From contig NC_014666.1 in NCBI RefSeq assembly GCF_000166135.1, forward strand, positions 3,348,001 through 3,412,000: a DNA stretch of 64,000 bases, written 5' to 3'. The position numbers and the translations under genes are program-made. The stretch comes from Pseudofrankia inefficax (GTDB lineage: Bacteria > Actinomycetota > Actinomycetes > Frankiales > Frankiaceae). Positions 51,310 to 59,977 of the stretch are shown here, piece by piece (position 1 is the stretch's first letter; every line of letters starts with the position of its first letter). The notes beneath the pieces are model-generated. The model saw only the letters and a list, made by a program, of their open reading frames with translations. It was not told where the DNA came from and did not search any database.

Positions 51310-51438
51310 CTCCTGCGGCGCTCCTTCGTTCGACGGCGCGGCCACCGCGGTTTCCGTGCGGTAAGCCACGGCCTGGAAACCTCACAATTTAATGCAAATA
51401 GCTTATACTTCTGAGACGGTCGAAGGAAGTGGGGAAGC

Positions 51439-51981
51439 ATGAACGCGATCGAGCAGCTGCTGGCCCGGGACCAGATCCGCCAGCTCGCGGAGCGCTACGC
51501 CCTCGCGGTCGACGGCAAGGACCTGGACTCCCTTGCCGCGCTCTTCGCCGACGACGTGAGCAACGGCCGCTACGGCCCGGGCCGCGCCGGAGTGCGGACC
51601 TTCTACGACAACCGCCTGCGGCTGTTCCACTGCTCGATGCACCTGGTCGGCAATCACGTGATCGATTTCGACGACGACGAGCACGCCCACGGCGTCGTGT
51701 ACTGCCGGGCGCACCACCACGTCACCGAGCCCGAGCACTGGTTCGACCTGGCACTCGCGTACTGGGACACCTACGAGCGGTCCGGCGACGGCTGGGTGTT
51801 CCGCCGGCGGCGGGTGAAGTCGTGGTACCGGCAGGAGTTCGGGCATCCGGAGCACGGCACCGGGCGGGTGCTCGCCGCCGAGGGGCAGGCCGGCCCGATG
51901 CGGGGGAGCAGGATGCCGGAGGGCTGGCCCACCTTCGACGACTACTGGGCCCGGCCCCCGGCGCCGCTGCCCGGCGAGTGA
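51439..51981 (+). CDS. SnoaL-like (NTF2-fold) protein
   Basis: 180 residues from the ATG at 51439 (GGAAGTGGGGA upstream). NTF2-fold text: LLARDQIRQLAERYALAVDG, SLAALFADDVSN, GNHVIDFDDDEHAHGVVYCR, HHHVTEPEHWFDLALAYWDT. A His cluster (AHHHVTEPEHW) is notable and may bind a metal or act in acid-base chemistry. A -10-like TATACT lies at 51404-51409. Stands alone on the plus strand between two leftward units. Possible isomerase, dehydratase or cyclase. Confidence 0.87.
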   Translation: MNAIEQLLARDQIRQLAERYALAVDGKDLDSLAALFADDVSNGRYGPGRAGVRTFYDNRLRLFHCSMHLVGNHVIDFDDDEHAHGVVYCRAHHHVTEPEHWFDLALAYWDTYERSGDGWVFRRRRVKSWYRQEFGHPEHGTGRVLAAEGQAGPMRGSRMPEGWPTFDDYWARPPAPLPGE

Positions 51982-51999
51982 GCGGCCCGCCGGCGCGGG

Positions 52000-52803
52000 T
52001 CACGTGCCGCGGACGAGCCCGAACGTCCCGCCGTCCGCGTAGGACGGAAGGTGCGCGAGCACCCCGCCGTCGGCGACCACGTCCGCGCCGGTCAGGAACG
52101 AGGCCGCGGGGGACGCCAGGAAGGCGACCAGATTGGCCGCGTCCGCGGGCAGCCCGACCCGGGGGACGAGCTGGTGGCGCAGCTTGTTCCGCCTCGCCTG
52201 CTCCGACATCGACGGGTACGGGATCGTGCCCAGGGTGACCGCGTTGCACCGCACGCCCGCCCGGCCGTACTGGGTCGCGAGGACGCGGGTGAGGCCGAGC
52301 AGCGCCGCCTTCGCGACCGGGTAGGCGCTCAGGTCGGGATCACCGGCGTGGGCGTGGATCGAGGCGACGTTGATGATCGAGCCACCGCCGCGCGCCACCA
52401 GGTGCGGGAGGCACCGCCGGGCGCAGAGCAGCGCGCCGCGCACGATCACGTCCTGCAGGGCGTCCCAGGTCGCGAGCGGCACGTCGAGAACCTGGGCGTC
52501 CGTCGCGATCAGCCGTGACGGCGCGGCGTTGTTGACGAGCACGTCGAGGCCGCCGAAGCGGTCGACGACCTGGTCGACGGCCTGGCCGACGGACTCCTCG
52601 GAGGCGACGTCGACCCGGACGGCGAGGCTGTCGAACCCCGCCGCGGCGAGTCTGCCGGCGTGCTCCCGCGCCCGGTCGACGTCGAGGTCGGCGACCGCGA
52701 CCCTGGCCCCCTGCTCGGCCATGGTCGTGGTCATGGCCGAGCCGAGGTGCCCGGCGCCGCCCGTCACGACCGCGACGAGCCCGGCCAGTGGCTGGGACGT
52801 CAC
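52000..52803 (-). CDS. SDR-family oxidoreductase
   Basis: 267 residues. TGGAGHLG near 15-22; full NNAA loop (LVNNAAPS); active block NVASIHAHAGDPDLSAYPVA then KAALLG. It is downstream of the amidohydrolase gene on the same strand with one base between the genes, so they are co-transcribed. An insertion of SMSEQARRNKLRHQ after the PG-equivalent loop forms the substrate lid. Substrate unknown; likely feeds or receives the amidohydrolase product. Confidence 0.92.
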   Translation of the reverse strand: MTSQPLAGLVAVVTGGAGHLGSAMTTTMAEQGARVAVADLDVDRAREHAGRLAAAGFDSLAVRVDVASEESVGQAVDQVVDRFGGLDVLVNNAAPSRLIATDAQVLDVPLATWDALQDVIVRGALLCARRCLPHLVARGGGSIINVASIHAHAGDPDLSAYPVAKAALLGLTRVLATQYGRAGVRCNAVTLGTIPYPSMSEQARRNKLRHQLVPRVGLPADAANLVAFLASPAASFLTGADVVADGGVLAHLPSYADGGTFGLVRGT

Positions 52804-52804
52804 G

Positions 52805-54112
52805 TCAGATCACGACGAGCGGCTTGTGCACGTCGCCCCGTGGGAACAGGTCGCCGTCCGGCGGCGTGAGCAGAAGGTCGAGCGAGGGGCCGAAGCGGTC
52901 GGCGAGCGCCCGCAGGCGGTCGTGGTCGAAACCCCAGCGCGCGATCGCGTTGCCGCCCAGCAGCAGCCTCGCCTCGTCGGCGGGAACGCCCGCCGCGCCG
53001 AGGGTGGCGCGCAGGTACTCCGTCGTCCCGCCGGCGGCGAAGGTGCCCTCGTGGTGGGGATAGTCCATCCCCAGGCACATCGCGTCGAGCCCGATCTGGT
53101 GGCGCGCCTCGACCTCGGCCCGGGAGAAGATCGACGAACCGAGCCAGCACTGGCGCCGGAAGTACTCCGACGGCTCGCGGCGGACCACGTCGCGCACGGC
53201 CCGGCGCTGGTAGCTGCCCTGGTAGGAGTAGTCCATCGAGGCGAGGGCCGTGATGACCCAGGCCGAGCCCTGCTCGGTGAAGGCCACCCGCAGCCCCGGG
53301 TGCCGCTCCAGGATCCCGCTCCAGACGAGGTGGGTGAGCACCTCGTGGCAGCGGAAGACCATCTCCTTCGAGCACAGCGGCAGGGCGACGACGGGGTCGG
53401 GGATGCCCTGGTAGGCCGTGCGCGGTAACGAGGACGAGATCGCCACGTGCGAGTTCAGTGGCATCTCGAGCTCCTCGAGGAGGCTCCAGATCGGCTCGTG
53501 GCGCTCGTGGAAGATCGGCTGGTCCGCGCTGAACGTGGGCAGCAGCACCCCCCTGAGCCCCGACTCCCTCGCCCAGCGGATCTCGGCCAGCGCGGCCTCG
53601 ACGTCGTCGAACGACACGACCGCCATGCCGAGGAAGCGGTCAGGGGCGGCGGAGCAGAAGTCGACCAGCCAGCGGTTGTGGGCCCGGTTGCCCGCGTCGA
53701 TCTCCTCCCTCGTCCGGGCCGGCCACCGCGGTGCCTGCCGGCTGGCGCCCTGGCGCATGGTCTGGGACGGCGGGCCGAACGCCTCGAACGGCATCCCGAA
53801 GTCCGGGAACAGCACCTCGGCCACGATGCCCTCGCGCTCCAGCTCGGCCAGCCGGCGGACCGGGTCGGAGCAGCCCTCCAGCCGCCCCGGCTCGAAGACG
53901 TCGCGCACCCACTGCTCGACGACGTCGGGGTCCAGGCGGCCCCGCAGGTGCGCGGGATCCATCGGGGGTACGCCGTTGTCGTCGTAGAAGTCGCAGAAGG
54001 CGTCGAAGCGCTCGTGCAGCGCGGCGGTCAGGTACGGCCGGTACTGGCGCATCTTCGGCATGGCGTGGCCGTCGGACGAGACGACCAACGCACGCTCACT
54101 CGTGGTCACCAT
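52805..54112 (-). CDS. Amidohydrolase-2 family protein
   Basis: 435 residues. Metal motif Asp14-x-His16 (SSDGHAMPK); mid-barrel His in LNSHVAISS; catalytic Asp in GMDYPHHEGTF. It differs from the 23915/44277 pair (longer N-terminal part, no KYQDKAP block) and is nearer to the 58601 type by its DYPH(H/F)EGTF end. First gene of a leftward pair with the SDR. The upstream AT-rich gap carries ATTAA-N6-TTAAT. Expected hydrolysis or decarboxylation of a cyclic acid. Confidence 0.92.
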   Translation of the reverse strand: MVTTSERALVVSSDGHAMPKMRQYRPYLTAALHERFDAFCDFYDDNGVPPMDPAHLRGRLDPDVVEQWVRDVFEPGRLEGCSDPVRRLAELEREGIVAEVLFPDFGMPFEAFGPPSQTMRQGASRQAPRWPARTREEIDAGNRAHNRWLVDFCSAAPDRFLGMAVVSFDDVEAALAEIRWARESGLRGVLLPTFSADQPIFHERHEPIWSLLEELEMPLNSHVAISSSLPRTAYQGIPDPVVALPLCSKEMVFRCHEVLTHLVWSGILERHPGLRVAFTEQGSAWVITALASMDYSYQGSYQRRAVRDVVRREPSEYFRRQCWLGSSIFSRAEVEARHQIGLDAMCLGMDYPHHEGTFAAGGTTEYLRATLGAAGVPADEARLLLGGNAIARWGFDHDRLRALADRFGPSLDLLLTPPDGDLFPRGDVHKPLVVI

Positions 54113-54323
54113 GAGTCACCCGCTTGATCGGAGACCGGTAATTAAGCCACTTTAATCAAGTTGCCTGGAGAGTGTCGAGCCTCGCTCCGCGATCACGGGC
54201 CGCTGCTGGGGCTGGCGAACGGGTCCGCTCGACACAAGAACTTGCGGACGTTGACTTAATTTGCAAGTATTGCCCGCATCGCCGCGTCGTCCCGACGCGC
54301 GTCGGTAGGGAGGGCCCGGGACA
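54113..54323. promoter_or_regulatory. Divergent promoter region, amidohydrolase / CaiB
   Basis: About 210 bases between divergent genes. ATTAA (54141-54145) / TTAAT (54152-54156) inverted repeat beside the leftward gene; CTTGC (54241-54245) / GCAAG (54262-54266) and TTGACTTAATTTGCAAGTAT (54251-54270) beside the rightward gene. AT-rich pockets mark the promoters, but no clear -35/-10 pair can be fixed. Confidence 0.4.
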
Positions 54324-55544
54324 GTGCCGTTGATCCTTGAAGGAATCCGTGTTCTCGAAGTCGCGGAGTACGGCATGGTGCCGTCCGCGGGCGCCGTGCT
54401 CGGTGAGTGGGGCGCGGACGTCATCAAGATCGAGCATGCGCACCGGGGCGACCCGATCCGGGGCCTGTCGACCGCCGGCGTGGCGCCCGGTACCAACGGC
54501 TTCACCCCGATGCACGAGCCCGTCAACCGCAACAAGCGGTCCGTGGGTGTCGACATCGGCGTGCCCGAGGGCCGGGAGATCATCCTGGACCTCGCGCGGC
54601 AGGCGGACGTGTTCCTGACGAGCTTCCTGCCCTCGGCCCGAAGGAAGCTTGGCCTCGAGGTCGAGGACCTCCGGGCCGTGAACCCAAAGATCATTTACGG
54701 TCGGGGCAGCGCCCACGGCCAGCTCGGCGACGAGGCCGAGGCGGGTGGCTTCGACGGCCTGACCTACTGGCTGCGGTGCGGCATCGCCATGGGCACCATC
54801 CCGACCGGCTGCACGGACCTGACGATGCAGCCCGGGCCGGGCTTCGGCGACGTCCAGACCGGCATGACCCTCGCGGGCGGCATCGCCGGGGCGCTCTTTC
54901 ACCGGGAGCGGACGGGGGAGGCTCTGGAGGTCGACACCTCGCTGCTGGCCCAGGGGTGCTGGGCGATGATGGGCTCCGTCGTGGCGGTCAACCTGGCCGG
55001 CCTCGACGAGATGCCGCGCGACCACCGTGACCGCAAGAACGCGCCGAACCCGCTGATGAACACCTACCGGACGAGCGACAACCGCTGGTTCATCCTCGGG
55101 ATGCTGCAGCCGGACCGCTACTGGGCCGATCTCTGCCGGGCCATCGGCCACGAGGAGCTGATCGAGGACCCGCGGTTCGCCGACATCACGGTCCGCACCC
55201 AGCACAAGGACGCGTGCATCGAGACCCTGGACAAGATCTTCGGCTCGGCTCCGCTCGCCCATTGGGAGGAGCGGCTCGCGACACAGGGCGGCCCCTGGTC
55301 CTCGGCCCAGCGGGTCGGCGACCTGGGGCGGGACAAGCAGGCCTGGGCCAACGGCTACTTCCAGACCGTCGACTACGGCGACGGCCGGTCGATCACGCTC
55401 GGATCCGCGCCGGTGCAGTTCAACAAGGAGGCGGGAGTCCTCAGCCGCGCGCCCGAGCACGGCGAGAGCACCGAGGAGGTGCTGCTGGAACTCGGGCACA
55501 GCTGGGAGGACATCAGCCGCTTCCGGGAGGTCGGCGCCATCTGA
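54324..55544 (+). CDS. CaiB/BaiF CoA-transferase
   Basis: 406 residues from the GTG at 54324. Opening GIRVLEVAEYGMVPSAGAVL; catalytic Asp176 (GPGFGDVQTGMTLAGG). The GHD racemase motif is absent (GGFDGLTYW), so it is a CoA-transferase. Closely related to the protein at 45581. Single rightward gene ended by a strong hairpin, convergent with a thiolase-like gene. It would load CoA onto the pathway acid. Donor and acceptor unknown. Confidence 0.92.
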   Translation: MPLILEGIRVLEVAEYGMVPSAGAVLGEWGADVIKIEHAHRGDPIRGLSTAGVAPGTNGFTPMHEPVNRNKRSVGVDIGVPEGREIILDLARQADVFLTSFLPSARRKLGLEVEDLRAVNPKIIYGRGSAHGQLGDEAEAGGFDGLTYWLRCGIAMGTIPTGCTDLTMQPGPGFGDVQTGMTLAGGIAGALFHRERTGEALEVDTSLLAQGCWAMMGSVVAVNLAGLDEMPRDHRDRKNAPNPLMNTYRTSDNRWFILGMLQPDRYWADLCRAIGHEELIEDPRFADITVRTQHKDACIETLDKIFGSAPLAHWEERLATQGGPWSSAQRVGDLGRDKQAWANGYFQTVDYGDGRSITLGSAPVQFNKEAGVLSRAPEHGESTEEVLLELGHSWEDISRFREVGAI

Positions 55545-55567
55545 CCGAGGCGCCGGGCCGGCAACGC

Positions 55568-55605
55568 GAAGAGGTGGCACCCCGTCCGCGGGATGCCACC
55601 TCTTC
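55568..55605. terminator. Bidirectional terminator hairpin, 12-bp perfect stem
   Basis: GAAGAGGTGGCA (55568-55579) / TGCCACCTCTTC (55594-55605), loop of 14 bases that can pair further (CCC/GGG). It lies between convergent stops at 55544 and 55634. Confidence 0.85.
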
Positions 55606-55633
55606 TGCGTCAGCCAGCGGGTGTGAGGCGCCG

Positions 55634-56845
55634 CTACGCCGTCGGGTCGACGCTGTAGAGCAGCGCCGTGCCGATCGTGTGCGCCGGGTCGCCATACGTG
55701 GAGAGTCCGGTCTCGGTCCGCGCGAGCTGGCGCTCGCCCGCCCGTCGGGCCAGTTGGAGGTAGCACTCGAGGACCTGGGGCACGCCGTGCAGCCGTCCCC
55801 AGCCCGAGTTGCCGCCGCCGGAGTTGAGCGGGAACGGGCCGTCCGCGGCGATGCGGCCGTCCTGGACGAAGCTCCACGCCTCGCCCTGCGGGCAGAAACC
55901 GAGCACCTCCAGCCAGTACCAGGTCTCCATCGCGAACCCGTCGTACAGCTGGACGACGTCGACGTCCCGCGGGCTCCAGCCGCTGTTCGCCCACAGCCGC
56001 CGGGCGAGGTCGAAGCCGGGCTCGTAGTAGTCGTCGAGCGCGCCGAGCGTTCCGGGGACCATCCAGGCGCTTGGCCGCTGGCCTCGGATTCTTGCCCAGG
56101 ACGTGATGTAGACCGGCTTGTGGGGGAGATCCCTGGCCCGTTCCTCGGTCGTCACGATGAAGGAGGCGCCGCCGTCGACCGGGATGTCGTTGTCGAACAG
56201 GCAGAGCGGTTCGCTGATCATCCGGCTGGCCATGTACTCGTCGAAGGTCAGCTCACGGCCGAACCAGTAGGCCTCGGGGATCCGGAGCGCGTTCTTGCGG
56301 TTCTGGAGCACCTGGGTGGCCATGTGCTCGCGGCGCGCGCCGTACCGTCGCTGGTATTCGAGGTAGGACATCGCCATTCCCGAGATCCAGCCGACGAAGC
56401 CGTAGGGGGCGGTCCACTGCTGGCGGCCGGTGGCCGCCGTTCCGGCGAAGTTGTGGTAACGGCCCGCGGGATTGTGCACGGTGCGGTTCACCAGGACGGT
56501 GCTCGCGGCCCCGGCGGCGACCGCCTGGACGGCGCGGGCGAGCGCCGGCGGGAAGGAGCCGTCGTCGCGGGACCAGACCGGCTCCAGTCCCATGGTCTCG
56601 GTCAGGAAGTCGCTGTTGACGAAGTCGTAGCCGGGCCGCAGCACGCGGGCGGCCCCGTCGGCCGGCAGGCTGGTGCCGCAGGAGATGCCGTCGATGTCGC
56701 TTCTGGTCAGGCCGGCGTCGGCGATGGCGGCGTCCGACATGCCGACGGCCATGCTCCCGATCGGGACGTCCGAGTGCCGGACGCTCCTGCTCACCCCGAC
56801 GCCGACGATCGCGACCGCGTGGCGTCCCGCACTGTCAGCTGCCAT
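55634..56845 (-). CDS. Thiolase-like (lipid-transfer/Ltp2-type) protein
   Basis: 403 residues from the ATG at 56845 (CGAGGAGA upstream); in-frame starts further upstream are possible. Text: VAIVGVGVSRSVRHSD, then DDGSFPPALARAVQAVAAGA at the nucleophile site with no Cys; GWGRLHG replaces GHP; QLYDGF is kept. Strong similarity to the 25407 protein throughout (RSVRHSD/KSVRHAD, HMAT.VLQ.RKN, SSRMISEPL/M). Likely an aldolase-type enzyme needing a DUF35 partner from elsewhere (for example that at 46783). Confidence 0.88.
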   Translation of the reverse strand: MAADSAGRHAVAIVGVGVSRSVRHSDVPIGSMAVGMSDAAIADAGLTRSDIDGISCGTSLPADGAARVLRPGYDFVNSDFLTETMGLEPVWSRDDGSFPPALARAVQAVAAGAASTVLVNRTVHNPAGRYHNFAGTAATGRQQWTAPYGFVGWISGMAMSYLEYQRRYGARREHMATQVLQNRKNALRIPEAYWFGRELTFDEYMASRMISEPLCLFDNDIPVDGGASFIVTTEERARDLPHKPVYITSWARIRGQRPSAWMVPGTLGALDDYYEPGFDLARRLWANSGWSPRDVDVVQLYDGFAMETWYWLEVLGFCPQGEAWSFVQDGRIAADGPFPLNSGGGNSGWGRLHGVPQVLECYLQLARRAGERQLARTETGLSTYGDPAHTIGTALLYSVDPTA

Positions 56846-57133
56846 CTCTGCGTCTCCTCGCATCATGCGTCCGCGACGACCGCGCGCGGCATCCGTCGCC
56901 GGCCTGGGTGAGCGGGACGTCGAACCGGCCACCGAGCTTTTCTCGACCGGCGGCCGCCCCGCGCTCGTGGTCATCGTCTCGGCGAACGGATCGGGCCGCG
57001 CTGGTCTGCCTCAGTGCCGCCCTGCCGGCGGAACGGGTATGGGCCCCGGGGCAGGCGGCGGCGGCCGGCCGGCGGGTGGCACGCACCACAGTTCCGCCAC
57101 CCTAGCATGTAGTTAAGGTCTGTCGATTACACA

Positions 57134-57271
57134 ATGACGGAGATCGTCGGGTACGTCCCCCCGGGCGAACGGCGGGTTGACGACCTTGCTGTCCCCGCCT
57201 CACCAGGCGCCGTTGAGGATCGGACCCGGTGGTGGGACGAGGTGGCCCGGGTGTGCAAGCGGGTCCGGTGA
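57134..57271 (+). CDS. Possible 45-residue ORF, unknown
   Basis: ATG to TGA with normal codon use: starts MTEIVGYVPPGERRVDDLAV, ends WWDEVARVCKRVR. No ribosome site is evident, no domain is recognised, and it lies upstream of a promoter. It could be a small protein or the remnant of a larger gene. Confidence 0.3.
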   Translation: MTEIVGYVPPGERRVDDLAVPASPGAVEDRTRWWDEVARVCKRVR

Positions 57272-57306
57272 GGGGCGTGGTGTGCGGTGCGCGCCGTTTG
57301 TTCACC

Positions 57307-57351
57307 TTGACTCCCACATGCGGCGGCTCCTAGAATAAGCTCGCCGACTTA
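57307..57351 (+). promoter_or_regulatory. Promoter with TAAG-N8-CTTA repeat, upstream of amidohydrolase operon
   Basis: TTGACT (57307-57312), an 18-base spacer and TAGAAT (57331-57336) followed by AAG. The inverted repeat TAAG (57336-57339) / CTTA (57348-57351) lies over the start region. Same layout as at 6667 and 19672. It drives the six-gene operon 57428-63819. Confidence 0.6.
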
Positions 57352-57427
57352 GACATGGCCCCTCCGGTTGGCCACGTTGTGGGCGACGCCCGCGAACCTC
57401 CACACCACAATCATGATGGGGAGATCA

Positions 57428-58573
57428 ATGACCACGACCTCTACGGTGGCGCCCGCGGCCCAAGGCGTGCCTGAGCAGACTGGTCTCTTCGACGCCGACG
57501 GCCATGTGATGGAGGACGTCCCGGCCATCGTCTCCAAGCTCCCCGACAAATGGCGGGCCCCCCGTGAGCGGCTGCTGAAGAACGACCTCTCGCGCCTGCA
57601 CGGCATGTCCATCTTCCCGCCGCTGGGCTACCTGTCGACCATCCCGACGCCCGGTCGGTCCGCGCTCGGCAGGGGGCCCAAGGAGACGGGGATCGACCCG
57701 GCCTCCTGGGAGTTCTTCCTGGGCGAGGTGGGGATCGAGCGCACGGTGCTCTATCCGACACTGGGCCTGACGGTGGGCCGGCTGCGTGACGCGGAGTACG
57801 CCGTGGCGATCACGAGGGCGTACAACGACTGGATGGCGGAGACGTACATCCAGCACCCGTCCGGCAAGTTCCAGGCCGCCGCGCTCCTGCCGCTACAGAA
57901 GCCCGACGAGGCCGTCAGGGAACTGCGGCGGGTGGTCGAGGACCTGGGTTTCCGCGCCGCCGTGCTGCCCGCTCACGGCCTGCACAACCACCTCGGCAGC
58001 GAGATGTTCTTCCCGGTCTACGAGGCGGCGCAGGACCTCGACGTCGGCCTTTCCGTGCACGGCGGCATTCACGACGGCTTCGGCTTCGACGACTTCAACG
58101 TCTTCGCGGCCGTCCACGCGCTGGGCTTCCCGTTCGGTCTGCTGATCTCGCTCGGCGGCATGCTGTTCAACAATGTCTTCGAGCGTTTCCCGGGGCTGCG
58201 CGTGGCCTTCCTCGAGGGTGGCGCGGCGTGGATTCTCATGGCCGCCGAGCGTTTCTCCGAGTCGTTCGGTGCCACCCCGTCGCTGAACAGCGAGGCGTTG
58301 CACCTGCCCGAGGGCACCTCGGTGCGTGACTACCTCAGCGAGCTCATGAAGTCCGACCGCATCGTGATCGGCTGCGAGGGCGGCGAGCACCACCTGGTGA
58401 CCGCGATGGAGTACTTCGGCACCGCGCCGTTCATGTACTCCTCGGACTTCCCGCACGAGGTCAACGTGAAGTCCTGCCTGCACGAGCTCGAAGAACTCGA
58501 CGAGCTCCCGGTCGACGCCGCGTCCCGGGCGCTGCTGAGAGGCGGTACGGCTCGCAAGTTCTACAAGCTGTGA
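57428..58573 (+). CDS. Amidohydrolase-2 family protein
   Basis: 381 residues from the ATG at 57428 (GGGGAGA upstream). Metal motif Asp24-x-His26 (FDADGHVMED); mid-barrel His in VHGGIHDG; catalytic Asp in SSDFPHEVN. A distinct branch from the other four, shorter and with FPHEV for YPH. First gene of the last operon, followed 27 bases later by another amidohydrolase, so two related steps or two substrates are handled. Hydrolase or decarboxylase; substrate unknown. Confidence 0.92.
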   Translation: MTTTSTVAPAAQGVPEQTGLFDADGHVMEDVPAIVSKLPDKWRAPRERLLKNDLSRLHGMSIFPPLGYLSTIPTPGRSALGRGPKETGIDPASWEFFLGEVGIERTVLYPTLGLTVGRLRDAEYAVAITRAYNDWMAETYIQHPSGKFQAAALLPLQKPDEAVRELRRVVEDLGFRAAVLPAHGLHNHLGSEMFFPVYEAAQDLDVGLSVHGGIHDGFGFDDFNVFAAVHALGFPFGLLISLGGMLFNNVFERFPGLRVAFLEGGAAWILMAAERFSESFGATPSLNSEALHLPEGTSVRDYLSELMKSDRIVIGCEGGEHHLVTAMEYFGTAPFMYSSDFPHEVNVKSCLHELEELDELPVDAASRALLRGGTARKFYKL

Positions 58574-58600
58574 CCCTCGGATGGCATTGGGAGTAGCGCC

Positions 58601-59923
58601 ATGTCTGTGACGACGTCCGAACAGCCCGCCACCCAGAGCCCGACGACGCCCCTGATCGTCGTGTCGGCCGACACGCACATCGGCCCTCGGCTCGAACAGG
58701 AGCTGCGCCCGTACTGCCCGGCGCCGCTGCTCGACGAGTTCGACGAGTTCGCCGGCGCGCTGGCCCGCAAGCGGGAGGCGTCGAACAACCAGCTCGGCTT
58801 CGGCGGCATGACGCGTGGCGCGGACTGGAAGGTGAGCCGCCGCAACCTCGAGACCGAGGGCCACTTCAACATCGAGGCGCGGCTGCGGGACCTCGACGAC
58901 GACGGCGTCGCGGGCCAGGTCATCTTCCACGACAGCCAGAACGGCCAGCCGCTCCCGTTCGACCGCTCGTCGGTGTTCAACCGGGACGACATCGACTTCG
59001 ACCGGCTGAAGGTCGGCCAGCACATCTACAACCAGTGGCTGGCCGACCAGGTCCGCGTGCAGCCCGAGCGCCACGTCGGGCTGGCCTACGTCCCGATGTG
59101 GGACATCGACGCCGCCGTCAAGGAACTGCGGTGGGCGTCGTCGGTCGGCCTGCGCGGGGTCAACTTCCCGTATCCGCGGCCGTGGATGAAGTCGTACAAC
59201 TTCCCCGACTGGGAGCCGTTCTTCAGCGCGTGCGAGGAACTCGGCATGTCGCTGTGCCACCACGGCGGCGGCGCGCCGACGGCCACCGGCGGCCCGGGCA
59301 TGATGTCGATCGTCAAGCTCGAGGTCTCCAACATGAGCCGGATCTCGCCGCTGTCCCACCTCGTCTTCGGCGGCGTGTTCGAGCGTCACCCGAACCTGCG
59401 CCTCGTCCTGACCGAGTCGGTCGGGCCGTGGTGGCCGGCGGTGATGAAGGAGCTCGACAGCGTCTACATCCACGACGTCGCCGAGTACCCGGACATGAAG
59501 GACCGGGTGAAGAAGCTGCCGAGCGAGTACGCCGCGCGGCAGGTCTTCGTCGGCGCCAGCTTCCTGGCCCGTTTCGAGGTCGAGGACGCGATGGCGAACG
59601 GCTACCTCGGCAACATCATCTGGGGCTCGGACTACCCGCACTTCGAGGGGACGTTCCAGCACGGGATCGTCTCGCCCGAGGGCGACACCGCGACGCGTTC
59701 CGCGATGCGGTTCACCTTCGCCGGCCTCCCGGAACACGAGGTGGCCCAGTGCCTGGGTGAGAACGCCGTCCGCGCCTATGGCCTCGACGGTGCGGCACTG
59801 CGCAAGGTCGCCGCCCGGATCGACGCCCCGACCTACGCGAAGCTCAGCGTGCCGCTGTCCACGCTGCCGGACGAGCACGACCGGGGGCATCACGCCTACC
59901 GGACCTACGGGTTCTGGGCCTGA
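58601..59923 (+). CDS. Amidohydrolase-2 family protein
   Basis: 440 residues. Metal motif Asp24-x-His26 (SADTHIGPR); mid-barrel HHGGG (LCHHGGGAP); catalytic Asp in GSDYPHFEGTF. The ending (RTYGFWA) and the GTFQHGIVSPEGDTATRSAM phrase are distinctive. Second gene of the operon from 57428. Two amidohydrolases side by side may form a hetero-oligomer or act in sequence; the sequence cannot tell. Confidence 0.92.
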   Translation: MSVTTSEQPATQSPTTPLIVVSADTHIGPRLEQELRPYCPAPLLDEFDEFAGALARKREASNNQLGFGGMTRGADWKVSRRNLETEGHFNIEARLRDLDDDGVAGQVIFHDSQNGQPLPFDRSSVFNRDDIDFDRLKVGQHIYNQWLADQVRVQPERHVGLAYVPMWDIDAAVKELRWASSVGLRGVNFPYPRPWMKSYNFPDWEPFFSACEELGMSLCHHGGGAPTATGGPGMMSIVKLEVSNMSRISPLSHLVFGGVFERHPNLRLVLTESVGPWWPAVMKELDSVYIHDVAEYPDMKDRVKKLPSEYAARQVFVGASFLARFEVEDAMANGYLGNIIWGSDYPHFEGTFQHGIVSPEGDTATRSAMRFTFAGLPEHEVAQCLGENAVRAYGLDGAALRKVAARIDAPTYAKLSVPLSTLPDEHDRGHHAYRTYGFWA

Positions 59924-59977
59924 GGTGACGCCGTCCCCGCACGTTGGACGCGAGATCTTAGGGACGGGCCGGCGACG

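Larger units (their letters stand above)
56846..57427. other. Divergent control region with possible small ORF
   Basis: About 580 bases between the thiolase-like gene and the amidohydrolase. It carries AT-rich words near 57105-57135 (GTAGTTAAGGTCTGT), a 45-codon ORF (57134-57271, separate entry) and a clear promoter at 57307-57336. Nothing else supported. Confidence 0.5.
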
